From Achromobacter seleniivolatilans (GTDB taxonomy: Bacteria > Pseudomonadota > Gammaproteobacteria > Burkholderiales > Burkholderiaceae_B): DNA of 64,000 bases. Below are positions 16,973 through 25,486 of this stretch, piece by piece. The stretch's first letter is position 1. The number at the start of each line of letters is the position of its first letter. Both the position numbers and the translations under genes were made by a program. The notes under the pieces are model-generated. The model ran no database searches. It had not been told where the DNA came from and saw nothing but the letters and a program-made list of their open reading frames with translations. The DNA lies in contig NZ_CP132976.1 in assembly GCF_030864005.1 (NCBI RefSeq), forward strand, positions 1,302,001 to 1,366,000, in the 5' to 3' direction.

Positions 16973-17959
16973 ATGACGACACAGAAAATCGATACAAGCT
17001 CTTCGGGCGTGCCCAAGTGGCCGATCCTCGCGGCGCTTGCCGCCACAGTGGTGATGGCGCTGGTGCCGCTGGTCGTGACCGACTCCTTCACCTTGCAAGT
17101 GCTGTTGCTGGCCATCATGTTCGGCGCGCTGGGCGCGTGCTGGAATCTGGTTGGCGGCTTCTTGGGCCGTATTTCTTTCGGACACAGCGTATTCGTCGGA
17201 GTGGGCGGCTATACCACCTTGCTGCTGCTGCACCATTTGAAGCTCACGCCTTTGCTGGGCATTCCGCTGGGCGGGGTGATCAGTGCGGCGCTGGCTTGGC
17301 TGGTGGGCGGACCGACGCTGCGTTTGTCGGGCCATTACTTTGCGATGGCTACGATTGCGCTCTTGCAGATCGGCCTGCTGCTGTTGATCAACTGGCAATG
17401 GGCGGGCGGCGCGGTCGGGCTGGAAGCGCCTATCGGCGACGCGGCGTGGATGCTGCTGTTCCGCAGCAAAGTGCCGTATTACCTGATCGCAGTGGGTCTG
17501 GCGTTCCTGACGTTTTGCGCGACGTTTTTCCTGGTGCATTCCAAGACTGGCTTTTACTGGCGGGCCATCAACGGCGACGAGGCGGCAGCGCGCAGCCTGG
17601 GCGTTCCGGCGGATCGCTACAAGATGCTGGCCTTTGTGATGTCGGCAGGGATGACGGGCGTGTGGGGCGGCTTCTTCGCCATGTATGTGGGCTTCATCGA
17701 TCCGGAATCCATGTTCAGCCTGACCATGTCGGTGCAGGTGGTGCTGGTCACCATTCTGGGCGGCGTGGGCACCTTGATCGGACCTTGGCTGGGCGCGGCG
17801 GTATTGCTGCCCTTGTCGGAAGGCACACGCGTGCTGTGGGGGAGTTCGGGCCTGGGCCTGGATTTGCTGATTTTTGGCCTGGCGATTCTGCTGGTCACGA
17901 TGTTCTTGCCAGGCGGGCTGGTGACTTTAAGGAGGCGCCGTGGCTCTTCTGGACGTTAA
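16973..17959 (+). CDS. Branched-chain amino-acid-type ABC permease (LivM family)
   Basis: The 328-aa permease partner of the LivH homolog has LVGGFLGRISFGHSVFVGVGGYTT in the first third. The coupling region FYWRAINGDEAAARSLGVPADRYKMLAFVMSAGMTGVWGG is in the second half. Its start lies one base after the LivH stop, and its last 20 bases overlap the next gene. AGGAGG inside its 3' end serves as the ribosome-binding site for the ATPase gene, so translation is tightly coupled. Confidence 0.92.
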   Translation: MTTQKIDTSSSGVPKWPILAALAATVVMALVPLVVTDSFTLQVLLLAIMFGALGACWNLVGGFLGRISFGHSVFVGVGGYTTLLLLHHLKLTPLLGIPLGGVISAALAWLVGGPTLRLSGHYFAMATIALLQIGLLLLINWQWAGGAVGLEAPIGDAAWMLLFRSKVPYYLIAVGLAFLTFCATFFLVHSKTGFYWRAINGDEAAARSLGVPADRYKMLAFVMSAGMTGVWGGFFAMYVGFIDPESMFSLTMSVQVVLVTILGGVGTLIGPWLGAAVLLPLSEGTRVLWGSSGLGLDLLIFGLAILLVTMFLPGGLVTLRRRRGSSGR

Positions 17960-18662
17960 CAATCTGACCAAGCGCTTTGGCGGCTTGGTAGCAAACAAAG
18001 ATATTTCCCTGTCAGTCAACGCCGGTGAGATCGTTGCCATCATTGGCCCCAACGGGGCGGGCAAGAGCACCTTGTTCAATGGCCTGGTCGGCCATCATGA
18101 GCCCACCTCGGGCACGGTGATGTTCGACGGTCAATCGATGATCGGTCGCCGTCCGGAGCAGGTCGCCGCGATGGGGCTGGTGCGCACCTATCAGATCCCG
18201 CGCAGCTTCGGCCAGATGACGGTGCTTGAAAACGCCATGGTCGGCGCGCTGCTGCGGCATCCCCGGCTGCCCGATGCCCGGCGCGAGTCGGCGCGAGTGC
18301 TAGATCTGGTCGGTCTGTCGGATCGTGCCAACGTGAAAGCGGCCGACCTGAATGTGGCAGGGCAGAAGCGGGTGGAGCTGGCGCGTGCGCTGGCGACTGA
18401 ACCGCGCATGCTGCTGCTGGACGAGGTTGCGGGCGGTTTAAACCCCGCCGAAGCCATCGCGCTGGCCGAGATCCTTCGGGGCATTCATACCGCAGGCGTG
18501 ACGCTCATCATCGTTGAACACGTGCTGGAAGTCGTGATGCGTCTGGCGCAACGGGTGCTGGTGCTGAATTTTGGCCAGATGATCGCCGAGGGGGCTCCGC
18601 AAGATATCGTGCGCAACCCGGCCGTGATCGAAGCCTATCTGGGGAGAAAGCATCGTGCCTGA
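17940..18662 (+). CDS. Branched-chain amino-acid-type ABC ATPase (LivG family)
   Basis: The 240-aa ATPase has Walker A GPNGAGKST near residue 37, a LivG-type signature region (LNVAGQKRVELARALATEPRMLLLDEVAGGLNP) and VEHVLEVVMRLAQRVLVLNFG at the switch. The usual LSGGQ is replaced by LNVAGQ, a variation common in LivG-type subunits. It starts at GTG 17940 after AGGAGG, 20 bp inside the upstream permease gene, and ends overlapping the next ATPase by 8 bp. Confidence 0.91.
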   Translation: MALLDVNNLTKRFGGLVANKDISLSVNAGEIVAIIGPNGAGKSTLFNGLVGHHEPTSGTVMFDGQSMIGRRPEQVAAMGLVRTYQIPRSFGQMTVLENAMVGALLRHPRLPDARRESARVLDLVGLSDRANVKAADLNVAGQKRVELARALATEPRMLLLDEVAGGLNPAEAIALAEILRGIHTAGVTLIIVEHVLEVVMRLAQRVLVLNFGQMIAEGAPQDIVRNPAVIEAYLGRKHRA

Positions 18663-19374
18663 TGTGATGCTGAAAGTAGAAAACCTGAGCGTCTCTTATG
18701 GGGGCGTGCAGGCGGTGCGCGGCGTATCGCTGGAAGTGCGCAAGGGCGAGATTGCGGCATTGCTGGGCGCCAATGGCGCAGGCAAGTCCAGCACCTTGCT
18801 GGCCATTATTGGCTCCGTCAAACCCAAGGAAGGCCGCGTGGTTTTTGAAGGGCGCGACATTACCGGAACGCCGCCCGACAAGCTTGTGACGCAAGGTATT
18901 TCGATGATTCCGGAAGGCGCGCGCGTGTTTGCGCGTCAGCCGGTTGAACAGAACCTGCGCTTGGGCGCGTACACGGTGCGCGACGAGCGCGTCTATCGCG
19001 AACGGCTGGAACGCGTCTACACGCTGTTTCCCCGCTTGAAGGAACGGCGCGAGCAGTTGGCGGGCACGATGTCGGGCGGGGAGCGGCAGATGCTGGCCAT
19101 CGGCCGGGCCTTGATGAGCGGTCCGCGCCTGCTTCTGATCGATGAACCCAGTCTGGGTTTGTCGCCGTTGCTGGTGGAGCAGGTATTTGACGCGCTGGCG
19201 GCGTTAAACCGCGAAGGCGGTTTGTCGGTATTGCTGGTCGAGCAGAACATGGCCCAGGCACTCGAGATCGCGTCACGCGCCTACGTCATGCAAAGCGCGC
19301 GCATAGCACTTTCCGGCGACGCCGCCGAACTCGCCGCATCCGACGAGGTCCGGAAAGCCTATCTGGGCATGTAG
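18655..19374 (+). CDS. Branched-chain amino-acid-type ABC ATPase (LivF family)
   Basis: The second ATPase of the importer has 239 aa. Walker A is GANGAGKSS, the signature is MSGGERQMLAIGRALMSGPRLLLIDEPSLGLSPLLVEQVF and the switch region is VLLVEQNMAQALEIA. The GTG start at 18655 lies inside the end of the LivG gene, so the two subunits are coupled. It is the last gene of the operon. Confidence 0.91.
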   Translation: MPDVMLKVENLSVSYGGVQAVRGVSLEVRKGEIAALLGANGAGKSSTLLAIIGSVKPKEGRVVFEGRDITGTPPDKLVTQGISMIPEGARVFARQPVEQNLRLGAYTVRDERVYRERLERVYTLFPRLKERREQLAGTMSGGERQMLAIGRALMSGPRLLLIDEPSLGLSPLLVEQVFDALAALNREGGLSVLLVEQNMAQALEIASRAYVMQSARIALSGDAAELAASDEVRKAYLGM

Positions 19375-19464
19375 ACGGGTGCAGCGCGTAGGAGTCCAGA
19401 GAAGAACGCCGGCATCCGACGCGCGTAACCCGTCAAGCAGATTGGGCATCTACGCCCCAAAAAA

Positions 19465-19498
19465 GAATAAGCCCATCGCGAAAACGATGGGCTTATTC
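19465..19498 (-). terminator. Intrinsic terminator of the porin gene
   Basis: GAATAAGCCCATCG and CGATGGGCTTATTC form a perfect 14-bp stem with a 6-nt loop. On the minus strand it is followed by TTCTTTTTT. It lies 36 bp past the porin stop and can also stop the Liv operon from the other side. Confidence 0.88.
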
Positions 19499-19533
19499 AT
19501 GCGGCCGGGGGCTGGCCTTGAAGCGAACAGATC

Positions 19534-20604
19534 TTAGAAGATGTGGCGGAAGCCCACAGCTGCGCCGAGCTGGTGATTTTTGCCTGCGATTTCGCCGCTG
19601 GCTGCACTGCTGACCTTGTTCCAGTCCACGGTGCCGTAGAGCTGCGAACGCTTGGACAGCGAGTACTCGGCGACCGCAACCAGTGCGTAACGCTTGCCCT
19701 TGTCACCATCTTCGACCACGTTCTTGCTTTGGTCGTAGTAGCCAGCGCCGGTAATTGCCCAGCGCGGCGTGGCCTGCCAGGTCGCGCCGACGAAGTAGCC
19801 GTTGTCCTTGCGGTCCAGGCTGGCAGTGGTCGTGCCGCCCATGACAGCATTGACCCAGCCGGTTTCGTCGCGGCCGTTGAAGTAGCCGGCAAACACCTTG
19901 GCGCCGTCAAACTGATAGGACGCGTTCAAGTTCCAGACGCGCTGGCGCAGATCGGAATTGGCGCCGTCATACGTTTGCTGGTAGGCCGCGCCCAGACCGA
20001 GCTTGCCGACCATGTAGCGCAGGCTGGCGCCGTATTGCTGGCCGGCCTTGTGGTCTTCCCAGCTTTCGCCGTTGGCCCACGACAGCGCCATGGACAAGTC
20101 GCCAATCGTGTTGGAGTACTTGGTCATATTGTTGGTGCGCACGCGCGACATGGCGGCGGGCAACCAGGCGTTCTGGTCGTAGTTACCGACGGTCAGCGGG
20201 TCGAAGTGATCGGCCAGCATGTCGAACATCGGCGTGTTTTGCAGACCCAAGGTCAGTTGACCGATCTGGCCGCCATCCAGTCCTATGTAGGCCATACGGC
20301 CGAACGTCTTGGAAGGATCGCCGCTTCTGCCGTTTTGCAGATTGAAGTTGTTTTCCAAACGGAAGAAGGCACGGTTGCCGTTGCCCAGATCTTCCGAGCC
20401 GCGCATACCCCAGCGGCTGTTGGAAATAGCGCCGTTTTCCATCGACACGCGGCTGCCATCCTGACCAACGCTGCCCGCGCTGGTGCTCAAATAACGGATG
20501 CTGACGTCGGCGATGCCGTACAGCGTGACGCTGGTTTCAGCGGAAGCGGTGCCAGCAGCCAGACCCAGGCCTGCAATGGCGAGCGATAAGGTAATACGTT
20601 TCAC
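19534..20604 (-). CDS. Gram-negative outer-membrane porin (Omp32-like)
   Basis: The 356-aa porin lets small hydrophilic, often anionic, solutes cross the outer membrane. After a signal peptide ending AGTASA the mature chain begins ETSVTLYGIADVSIRYLST, the standard betaproteobacterial porin start. The end, GAAVGFRHIF, has the C-terminal phenylalanine recognised by the outer-membrane assembly machinery. The start is GTG at 20604 (VKRITLSLAIAG), fixed by AGGAGGAG a few bases upstream. It lies alone between the Liv operon and the second TRAP operon. An NtrC-like dyad lies 145 bp upstream. Confidence 0.93.
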   Translation of the reverse strand: MKRITLSLAIAGLGLAAGTASAETSVTLYGIADVSIRYLSTSAGSVGQDGSRVSMENGAISNSRWGMRGSEDLGNGNRAFFRLENNFNLQNGRSGDPSKTFGRMAYIGLDGGQIGQLTLGLQNTPMFDMLADHFDPLTVGNYDQNAWLPAAMSRVRTNNMTKYSNTIGDLSMALSWANGESWEDHKAGQQYGASLRYMVGKLGLGAAYQQTYDGANSDLRQRVWNLNASYQFDGAKVFAGYFNGRDETGWVNAVMGGTTTASLDRKDNGYFVGATWQATPRWAITGAGYYDQSKNVVEDGDKGKRYALVAVAEYSLSKRSQLYGTVDWNKVSSAASGEIAGKNHQLGAAVGFRHIF

Positions 20605-20748
20605 TTGGGACTCCTCCTGTATCTGTTTTTCGAATGCTCCGGGCTCATGGCCCGGTTTATTGCGTCTGGCGGATCGTCTGACGCTGAGGCCGCAGCACCG
20701 AGCTTTGGATAAGCGCGGTTCCGGAGCGTTGGCCTCAAAAGATGCGGA

Positions 20749-20765
20749 TGCGCCATGTTGGTGCA
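20749..20765. promoter_or_regulatory. NtrC-site-like dyad upstream of the porin gene
   Basis: TGCGCC-ATGTT-GGTGCA differs at one base from the NtrC consensus TGCACC-N5-GGTGCA. No sigma-54 -24/-12 pair is recognisable between it and the porin start. The rest of the 334-bp gap 20605-20938 holds the dyad GAACAAT/ATTGTTC (20870-20890), the TRAP terminator and no gene. Confidence 0.35.
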
Positions 20766-20894
20766 ATAAGCAGGCGCCTGTGGATTCTAAAAAAGTTACG
20801 GCGTGCGTAGGGCTCAATAACTTTTGGCGTTTTCCCTGATTCACAGAATTCAAAAGCTGCCGAACTTTGGAACAATGGAAGGGATTGTTCAAAA

Positions 20895-20921
20895 AAAACC
20901 CCGCTCAAAGAGCGGGGTTTT
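20895..20921 (-). terminator. Intrinsic terminator of the second TRAP operon
   Basis: AAAACCCCGCT and AGCGGGGTTTT pair over 11 bp around CAAAG. On the minus strand the stem is followed by a run of T. It lies 17 bp past the dctM stop. Confidence 0.9.
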
Positions 20922-20938
20922 GCATGCTTGCCGTCGCG

Positions 20939-22240
20939 CTACAGGGTCATGTGCAACGGTAGCCAGGTGGCGATTCCAGGGATGGCGTACAGCAGCAGCA
21001 CGGCCAGAATCATCAAGAAGAACATCGGCAGCGACGCCTTTGCGATATAAGGCAATTCGCGTCCGCTCATGCCTGACAGCACGAACAGATTGAAGCCTAC
21101 CGGGGGAGTGATCTGTGCCATTTCCACCACGAATACGATGAAAATACCGAACCAGATCAGGTCGATACCCGCCGCTTGCACGGTTGGCAGCAGCACGCCC
21201 ATCGTCAGCACGACGATCGAAATGCCATCCAAAAAGCAGCCCAAGATGATGAAGAACACCATCAGCGCCATGATCAGCCAGAACTGCGACAAGCCCAATC
21301 CGCCGATCCACTCGGCCAATGCGCGGGGCAGGCCGATATAACCCATGGCAAGCGTCAGGAACTGCGCGCCCGCCAGGATCAATGCAATCATGCAATACAG
21401 CCGGGTCGCGCCCAGCAGCGATTGCTTGAAGGTGGACAGGTTCAACGAGCCTTGCAGCGCCGACAGGATCAGCGCGCCTACCACGCCCACCGCAGCCGCT
21501 TCCGTGGCCGTGGCGATGCCGGTGTAGATCGAACCGAGCACTGCGCCGATCAGCAGCATCACAGGGATCAGGTGGCGCGACCGCGACAGCTTTTCCATGA
21601 ACGTCAGGCCGGGATCGGCAGCGGGCACCTGGCCCGGATTGCGGATCGCCCACCAGGCGATGTAGCCGCTGAACAGCAGTGCCAGAAGGATGCCCGGTAC
21701 GATGCCTGCGATGAACAATTTGGCGATCGAGACGTCCGCAGCCACCCCGTAGACGATCATGATGATCGACGGCGGTATCAGCAGACCCAAGGTGCCCGCG
21801 CCAGACAGCGTGCCCAGGATTTTTTCCTCGGGGTAGCCGCGGCGGGTCAGCTCGGGAATGGTCATCTTGCCAACCGTGGCGCAGGTAGCCGCCGACGACC
21901 CCGACACGGCCGCGAAAATCGCGCAGCCTATGACGTTGGTGTGCAGCAGGCGTCCGGGCAGCCGGTTCAGCCAAGGCGCAAGCCCTTTGAACAGGTCTTC
22001 GGACAAGCGGGTGCGGAACAGGATTTCTCCCATCCACAGAAAGAGCGGCAGGGCCGTCAAGGTCCAGCTGGACGATGCGCCCCAGATCGTGACGGCCATC
22101 GCGTCGCCCGCCGGGCGGCTGGAGAAAATTTCCATGCCGATCCAGGCCGTGCCCGCCAGCGTCAGGCCGACCCAGACCCCGCAGCCCAGCAGGACGAAGA
22201 TCGAGACGACCAATAAGGTAACGACGAGAAGTTCATTCAT
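20939..22240 (-). CDS. TRAP transporter large permease (DctM family), second system
   Basis: The 433-aa channel subunit has about 12 hydrophobic segments. DctM landmarks are FAAVSGSSAATCATVGKMTIPELTRRGYPEEKILGTLSGAGTLGLLIPPS in the middle and VEMAQITPPVGFNLFVLSGM near the end. The ATG at 22240 (MNELLVVTLLV) overlaps the last 8 bases of the small-permease gene. It is not especially similar to the 9144 DctM, so this is a separate system and not a tandem copy. Confidence 0.92.
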   Translation of the reverse strand: MNELLVVTLLVVSIFVLLGCGVWVGLTLAGTAWIGMEIFSSRPAGDAMAVTIWGASSSWTLTALPLFLWMGEILFRTRLSEDLFKGLAPWLNRLPGRLLHTNVIGCAIFAAVSGSSAATCATVGKMTIPELTRRGYPEEKILGTLSGAGTLGLLIPPSIIMIVYGVAADVSIAKLFIAGIVPGILLALLFSGYIAWWAIRNPGQVPAADPGLTFMEKLSRSRHLIPVMLLIGAVLGSIYTGIATATEAAAVGVVGALILSALQGSLNLSTFKQSLLGATRLYCMIALILAGAQFLTLAMGYIGLPRALAEWIGGLGLSQFWLIMALMVFFIILGCFLDGISIVVLTMGVLLPTVQAAGIDLIWFGIFIVFVVEMAQITPPVGFNLFVLSGMSGRELPYIAKASLPMFFLMILAVLLLYAIPGIATWLPLHMTL

Positions 22241-22733
22241 GGGTTTGCTGCGAAGTAGCGGCGGCCAGGCCGCGTGAGCGCCGGACCAGTTCGTCCAGGA
22301 GCGCAATCAGGAACAGCACCGTGCCCACCGCCATGCTGATCTGCGGAATCCAGAGCGGCGTGGCGTCGTTGGACGTGGAAATGTCGTTGAACACCCAAGA
22401 GTCATAGGTCAGCTTGACGCTGAAGAATGCGAAGTTGGCGGCCAGCAGGCAGCCGACCCCCAGCGCAAATATGTCCAGGCGCCGGCTGCCGGCAGGCGCC
22501 AGCGAGTTCAGCAGCAGCGTTACACGGATGTGCTCGCCGTGCTTGAATGTGCTGGCCAGAGCCAGGAATCCGGCGGCGGCCATGAAATACCCGGCGTACG
22601 CATCGGTGCCGGGTATGTTCAGGCCAAGCTGGCGGGCAATGATTGCCGCCAGCACCGACACCAGCACGCCTATCGTGCACAAGCCGGCCAGCAGGCCGGC
22701 CGCGCCGTAAAGACTATCTAGAAAGCGGCGCAT
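22233..22733 (-). CDS. TRAP transporter small permease (DctQ family), second system
   Basis: The 166-aa protein has four hydrophobic segments and the pattern GTDAYAGYFMAAAGFLALASTFKHGEHIRVTLLL, typical of DctQ. The ATG at 22733 lies 7 bp after the receptor stop and the 3' end overlaps dctM. The tight spacing leaves no room for a hairpin after the receptor gene, unlike three other transporter operons in this window. Confidence 0.9.
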   Translation of the reverse strand: MRRFLDSLYGAAGLLAGLCTIGVLVSVLAAIIARQLGLNIPGTDAYAGYFMAAAGFLALASTFKHGEHIRVTLLLNSLAPAGSRRLDIFALGVGCLLAANFAFFSVKLTYDSWVFNDISTSNDATPLWIPQISMAVGTVLFLIALLDELVRRSRGLAAATSQQTHE

Positions 22734-22740
22734 GGCGATA

Positions 22741-23715
22741 TCACTGCTTCTTGTAGGCGTCGATCATGGCTTGGCCGTCCGCGCCGGCTTTCTTCAGCCA
22801 GTCATCGAGCATGCGCTTGCCGATCACCGACAGGCCTTCCTTCAGCTCGACCGTAGGCTTGATGGTTTCCATGCCGTTCTTGGCCAGCTCTTCCTGATAC
22901 CACTTGTTCTTTTCCTGCGACAGCTTCCAGCCGCGTTCCTCAGCCTGCGCGCCAGCCTTCTTCAAGGCTTCCTGCGTGGCCGGGTCCAGCGCTTCGAAGG
23001 CCTTCTTGTTCACGATGATGGCGTTCTTGGGCAGCCAGGCCTGCGTGTCGTAGAACTTCTTGATGTATTCGTACGTCTTGGTGTCGTAGCCGGTGGAAGC
23101 GGACGACATATAGGAGTCGATCACGCCGGTAGCCAGCGCCTGCGCCAGTTCAGCCTGCTGCACCGTGACCGGCTGCGCGCCGACCAGTTCGGCAATCTTG
23201 GCCGTGACAGGGCTGTATGCGCGCCACTTCAGGCCCTTCATGTCGTTGATCTGCTTGATGTCTTTGTTGGCAAAGATGCCTTGGGGCGGCCAAGCCACTG
23301 CGTACAGCAAGGTCATGCCGTGCGCGGCAAGCTTCTTTTCCAGAAAAGGCTTCTGCGCTTGGTAAAGCTTGTAAGACGCGTCGTAACCGGTAGCCAAAAA
23401 GGGCAGGCCGTCCAATTCGTAGATCGGATCTTCGTTGGCGAAGTTGGTCAGCAAGATTTCACCGATCTGCGCCTGGTTGCCTTGCACCGCGCGCTTGATT
23501 TCGGGAGCCTTGTACAGCGATGCATTGTTGTGCAACTGGATCTTCAGCTTGCCTTCGGACAGCGTGTCCACGTTCTTGACGAAGGTATTCAGGTTCTCAA
23601 CGTGGAAGTTGCTGGCCGGATAAGCGGAGGGCAGATCCCACTTGGTCTGCGCCTGAGCGCCCGTGCTGAATGCCAGAACGATGCTGCCGGCAAGCAGTGT
23701 GATTTTCTTGTGCAT
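22741..23715 (-). CDS. TRAP transporter solute-binding protein (DctP family), second system
   Basis: The 324-aa receptor has a signal peptide MHKKITLLAGSIVLAFS ending GAQAQ, then TKWDLPSAYPASNFHVENL. The family segment INDMKGLKWRAYSPVTAKIAELVGAQPVTVQQAELAQAL follows; the arginine there is the usual carboxylate-binding position. The ATG at 23715 follows AAGGA and gives a proper signal peptide, whereas the reading from 24138 runs through the nudC promoter. It is the first gene of a dctPQM operon. The ligand is unknown. Confidence 0.92.
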   Translation of the reverse strand: MHKKITLLAGSIVLAFSTGAQAQTKWDLPSAYPASNFHVENLNTFVKNVDTLSEGKLKIQLHNNASLYKAPEIKRAVQGNQAQIGEILLTNFANEDPIYELDGLPFLATGYDASYKLYQAQKPFLEKKLAAHGMTLLYAVAWPPQGIFANKDIKQINDMKGLKWRAYSPVTAKIAELVGAQPVTVQQAELAQALATGVIDSYMSSASTGYDTKTYEYIKKFYDTQAWLPKNAIIVNKKAFEALDPATQEALKKAGAQAEERGWKLSQEKNKWYQEELAKNGMETIKPTVELKEGLSVIGKRMLDDWLKKAGADGQAMIDAYKKQ

Positions 23716-23968
23716 GGGTGGTCCTTCTTTGCGAATGGTGAAAACGGGTTCTGCCCGATAGGCATTGCGAAAGAGAGCAAGGCGCGGTTGACGCATAGCT
23801 GAAAAGCCGTGCCATTCTATGTGGCCGAGCGGTAACACTGGGCAACTAAAACGTGTTTTTACGGGTAATTCCTTAGAGCGCGATTGAGTGAATGGTTGAA
23901 GATTCAAACTTTCCGCAGATTCAAATTCTGGCGTCTCTGGAGCCGCGTTTTCTTCTAAGATTGCAGGA

Positions 23969-24763
23969 TTGAAAAAGTGTGCCGAGGCTTGTGTGAATTT
24001 CGTTTTCCGCCGTGATGAATTGCTGGTTGAAGAAACCTCCAGCGTGTTGCCGGACACGGCGCTATGTGAGCGCATCGGCTTGCCTGTAGCCGCGCTGCAA
24101 CCGGTATGGATGGCGCCTGATTCGCCGTATCGAACCATGCACGTGGAACCCGGTATCGATGCGCCCGAGGGCTACGCCTTCAAGAAACTGCGGTCTTTGT
24201 TTGGTGTCTTCGACGATGACCGCATAGCGCTGGCGGGGCGCGCCTATCAGATCGCCGAGTGGGCGCGCACGCACCGTTTCTGCGGTGTCTGCGGCACGCC
24301 TGCCGAGCGGGTCGCCCATGAGTTCTGCCTGCGCTGCCCGTCCTGCGGCTTTTCCGCCTATCCCCGTATTTCACCCGCCATGATGGTGTTGATCCGCAAA
24401 GGCGACAGCATTCTGCTGGCCCGGCACACCACGACAGCTACGTCGCGCTACACAGCGCTTGCGGGATTTGTGGAACCGGGCGAAAGCATTGAACAGACCG
24501 TGCACCGCGAGGTCTACGAAGAGGTGGGCCTGAAAGTCGGCAACCTGCAATATTTCGGCAGCCAGTCCTGGCCGTTCCCCCATTCATTGATGGTGGCCTA
24601 CACGGCGGATTACGTGTCCGGCGATATCCGGGTGCAAGAAGACGAGATCGCCGACGCCCGCTGGTTTGGGCCGGGCGACCCCATGCCCGATATCGCGCCA
24701 CGCATTTCGATTGCGGGCTGGCTGATCCGGGCGAACCTTCCGATGGGCTGGTCGGCCCCCTGA
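23969..24763 (+). CDS. nudC: NADH pyrophosphatase NudC (NUDIX hydrolase)
   Basis: NudC cleaves NADH or NAD(+) to NMN(H) and AMP and can remove NAD caps from RNA. The product has a zinc ribbon CGVCG...CLRCPSC, then the NUDIX box GFVEPGESIEQTVHREVYEEVGL and the NudC tag SQSWPFPHSLMVAY. No ATG precedes the conserved part. A TTG at 23969 gives 264 aa, while a GTG at 23993, preceded by GAGG, gives 256 aa and may be the true start. It is divergent from the second TRAP operon across a 253-bp gap. Confidence 0.9.
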   Translation: MKKCAEACVNFVFRRDELLVEETSSVLPDTALCERIGLPVAALQPVWMAPDSPYRTMHVEPGIDAPEGYAFKKLRSLFGVFDDDRIALAGRAYQIAEWARTHRFCGVCGTPAERVAHEFCLRCPSCGFSAYPRISPAMMVLIRKGDSILLARHTTTATSRYTALAGFVEPGESIEQTVHREVYEEVGLKVGNLQYFGSQSWPFPHSLMVAYTADYVSGDIRVQEDEIADARWFGPGDPMPDIAPRISIAGWLIRANLPMGWSAP

Positions 24764-24836
24764 GAGGGGGCTTGTATATCCGGCATTCATAGGGGTATTC
24801 CCTCGAAATTCGACGTCCATGCTTATTTTTTATTGA

Positions 24837-24865
24837 TGAAATATAGATAAATTATTAGTATTTCA
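24837..24865. promoter_or_regulatory. AT-rich dyad upstream of the MarR-type gene
   Basis: TGAAATA (24837-24843) and TATTTCA (24859-24865) are perfect 7-bp arms around an AT-only core. The surrounding 60 bp are far richer in A and T than the rest of the window, as expected of a promoter with a MarR-type operator. Confidence 0.4.
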
Positions 24866-24892
24866 CTCAAATAAACTTGGGTGTCGCCTTAC

Positions 24893-25402
24893 ATGAGCTC
24901 CCCTCTGATTGCCTCGTCAGCCCATTTGGCTGGCGGCAGTGCCCCCGATCTATCCGAAGTGGAATTCGGCCTGATGATCGCCAGCCATGCGTTTGACCGC
25001 TGGACGGTGCGATGTATGGCCGCTGCCGGGCTGCCCGACCTGACTCCCACGGACGTGATGGTGTTTCATCACGTTTATCACCGGCAGCGTCCCAAGAAAT
25101 TGGCCGACATTTGCTTCACGCTGAATGTCGAAGACACCCACATCGTCAGCTATGCGTTGAAAAAACTGGATCGCTTGGGTGTGGTAACGGGCGAACGCAG
25201 CAGCAAGGAAGTCTTCTACAGCGTCACGCCTGAAGGCGCGGCCATCTTGAAGCGCTATGGCGAAATCCGCGAGCAATGCCTGACCGCTGGCCTGGACGCG
25301 CCGGGCGGGGGCGGGCTGGAATTCAGCCGTCAACTGGCGCACACGCTGCGCGCCTTGTCCGGCCTGTATGACCAGGCCGCGCGCGCCGCAACCTCTCTCT
25401 AA
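24893..25402 (+). CDS. MarR-type winged-helix transcriptional regulator
   Basis: The 169-aa regulator has a winged helix in its middle: PKKLADICFTLNVEDTHIVSYALKKLDRLGVVTGERSSKEVFYSVTPEGAAIL. This places the recognition helix at about residues 80-100 and the wing after it. The ATG at 24893 is used; a GTG at 24881 is possible and no clear ribosome-binding site decides between them. It lies 84 bp upstream of the HyuA-HyuB fusion in the same direction and is the likely local regulator. Such proteins usually repress until a small aromatic or acidic ligand binds. Confidence 0.85.
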   Translation: MSSPLIASSAHLAGGSAPDLSEVEFGLMIASHAFDRWTVRCMAAAGLPDLTPTDVMVFHHVYHRQRPKKLADICFTLNVEDTHIVSYALKKLDRLGVVTGERSSKEVFYSVTPEGAAILKRYGEIREQCLTAGLDAPGGGGLEFSRQLAHTLRALSGLYDQAARAATSL

Positions 25403-25486
25403 TCAAACACTCGGGGCATGCCCCGTCATCAGCAACCCGACCGTGGCCGCACGCGCCGTGGCGGCCTCTTGTTATCGAGGACTCGT

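Noticed and set aside
23900..23925. Direct repeat AGATTCAAA twice, 17 bp apart start to start, upstream of nudC
   Set aside because: Short, in an AT-rich promoter gap, and not tied to any regulator; too weak to report as a site.
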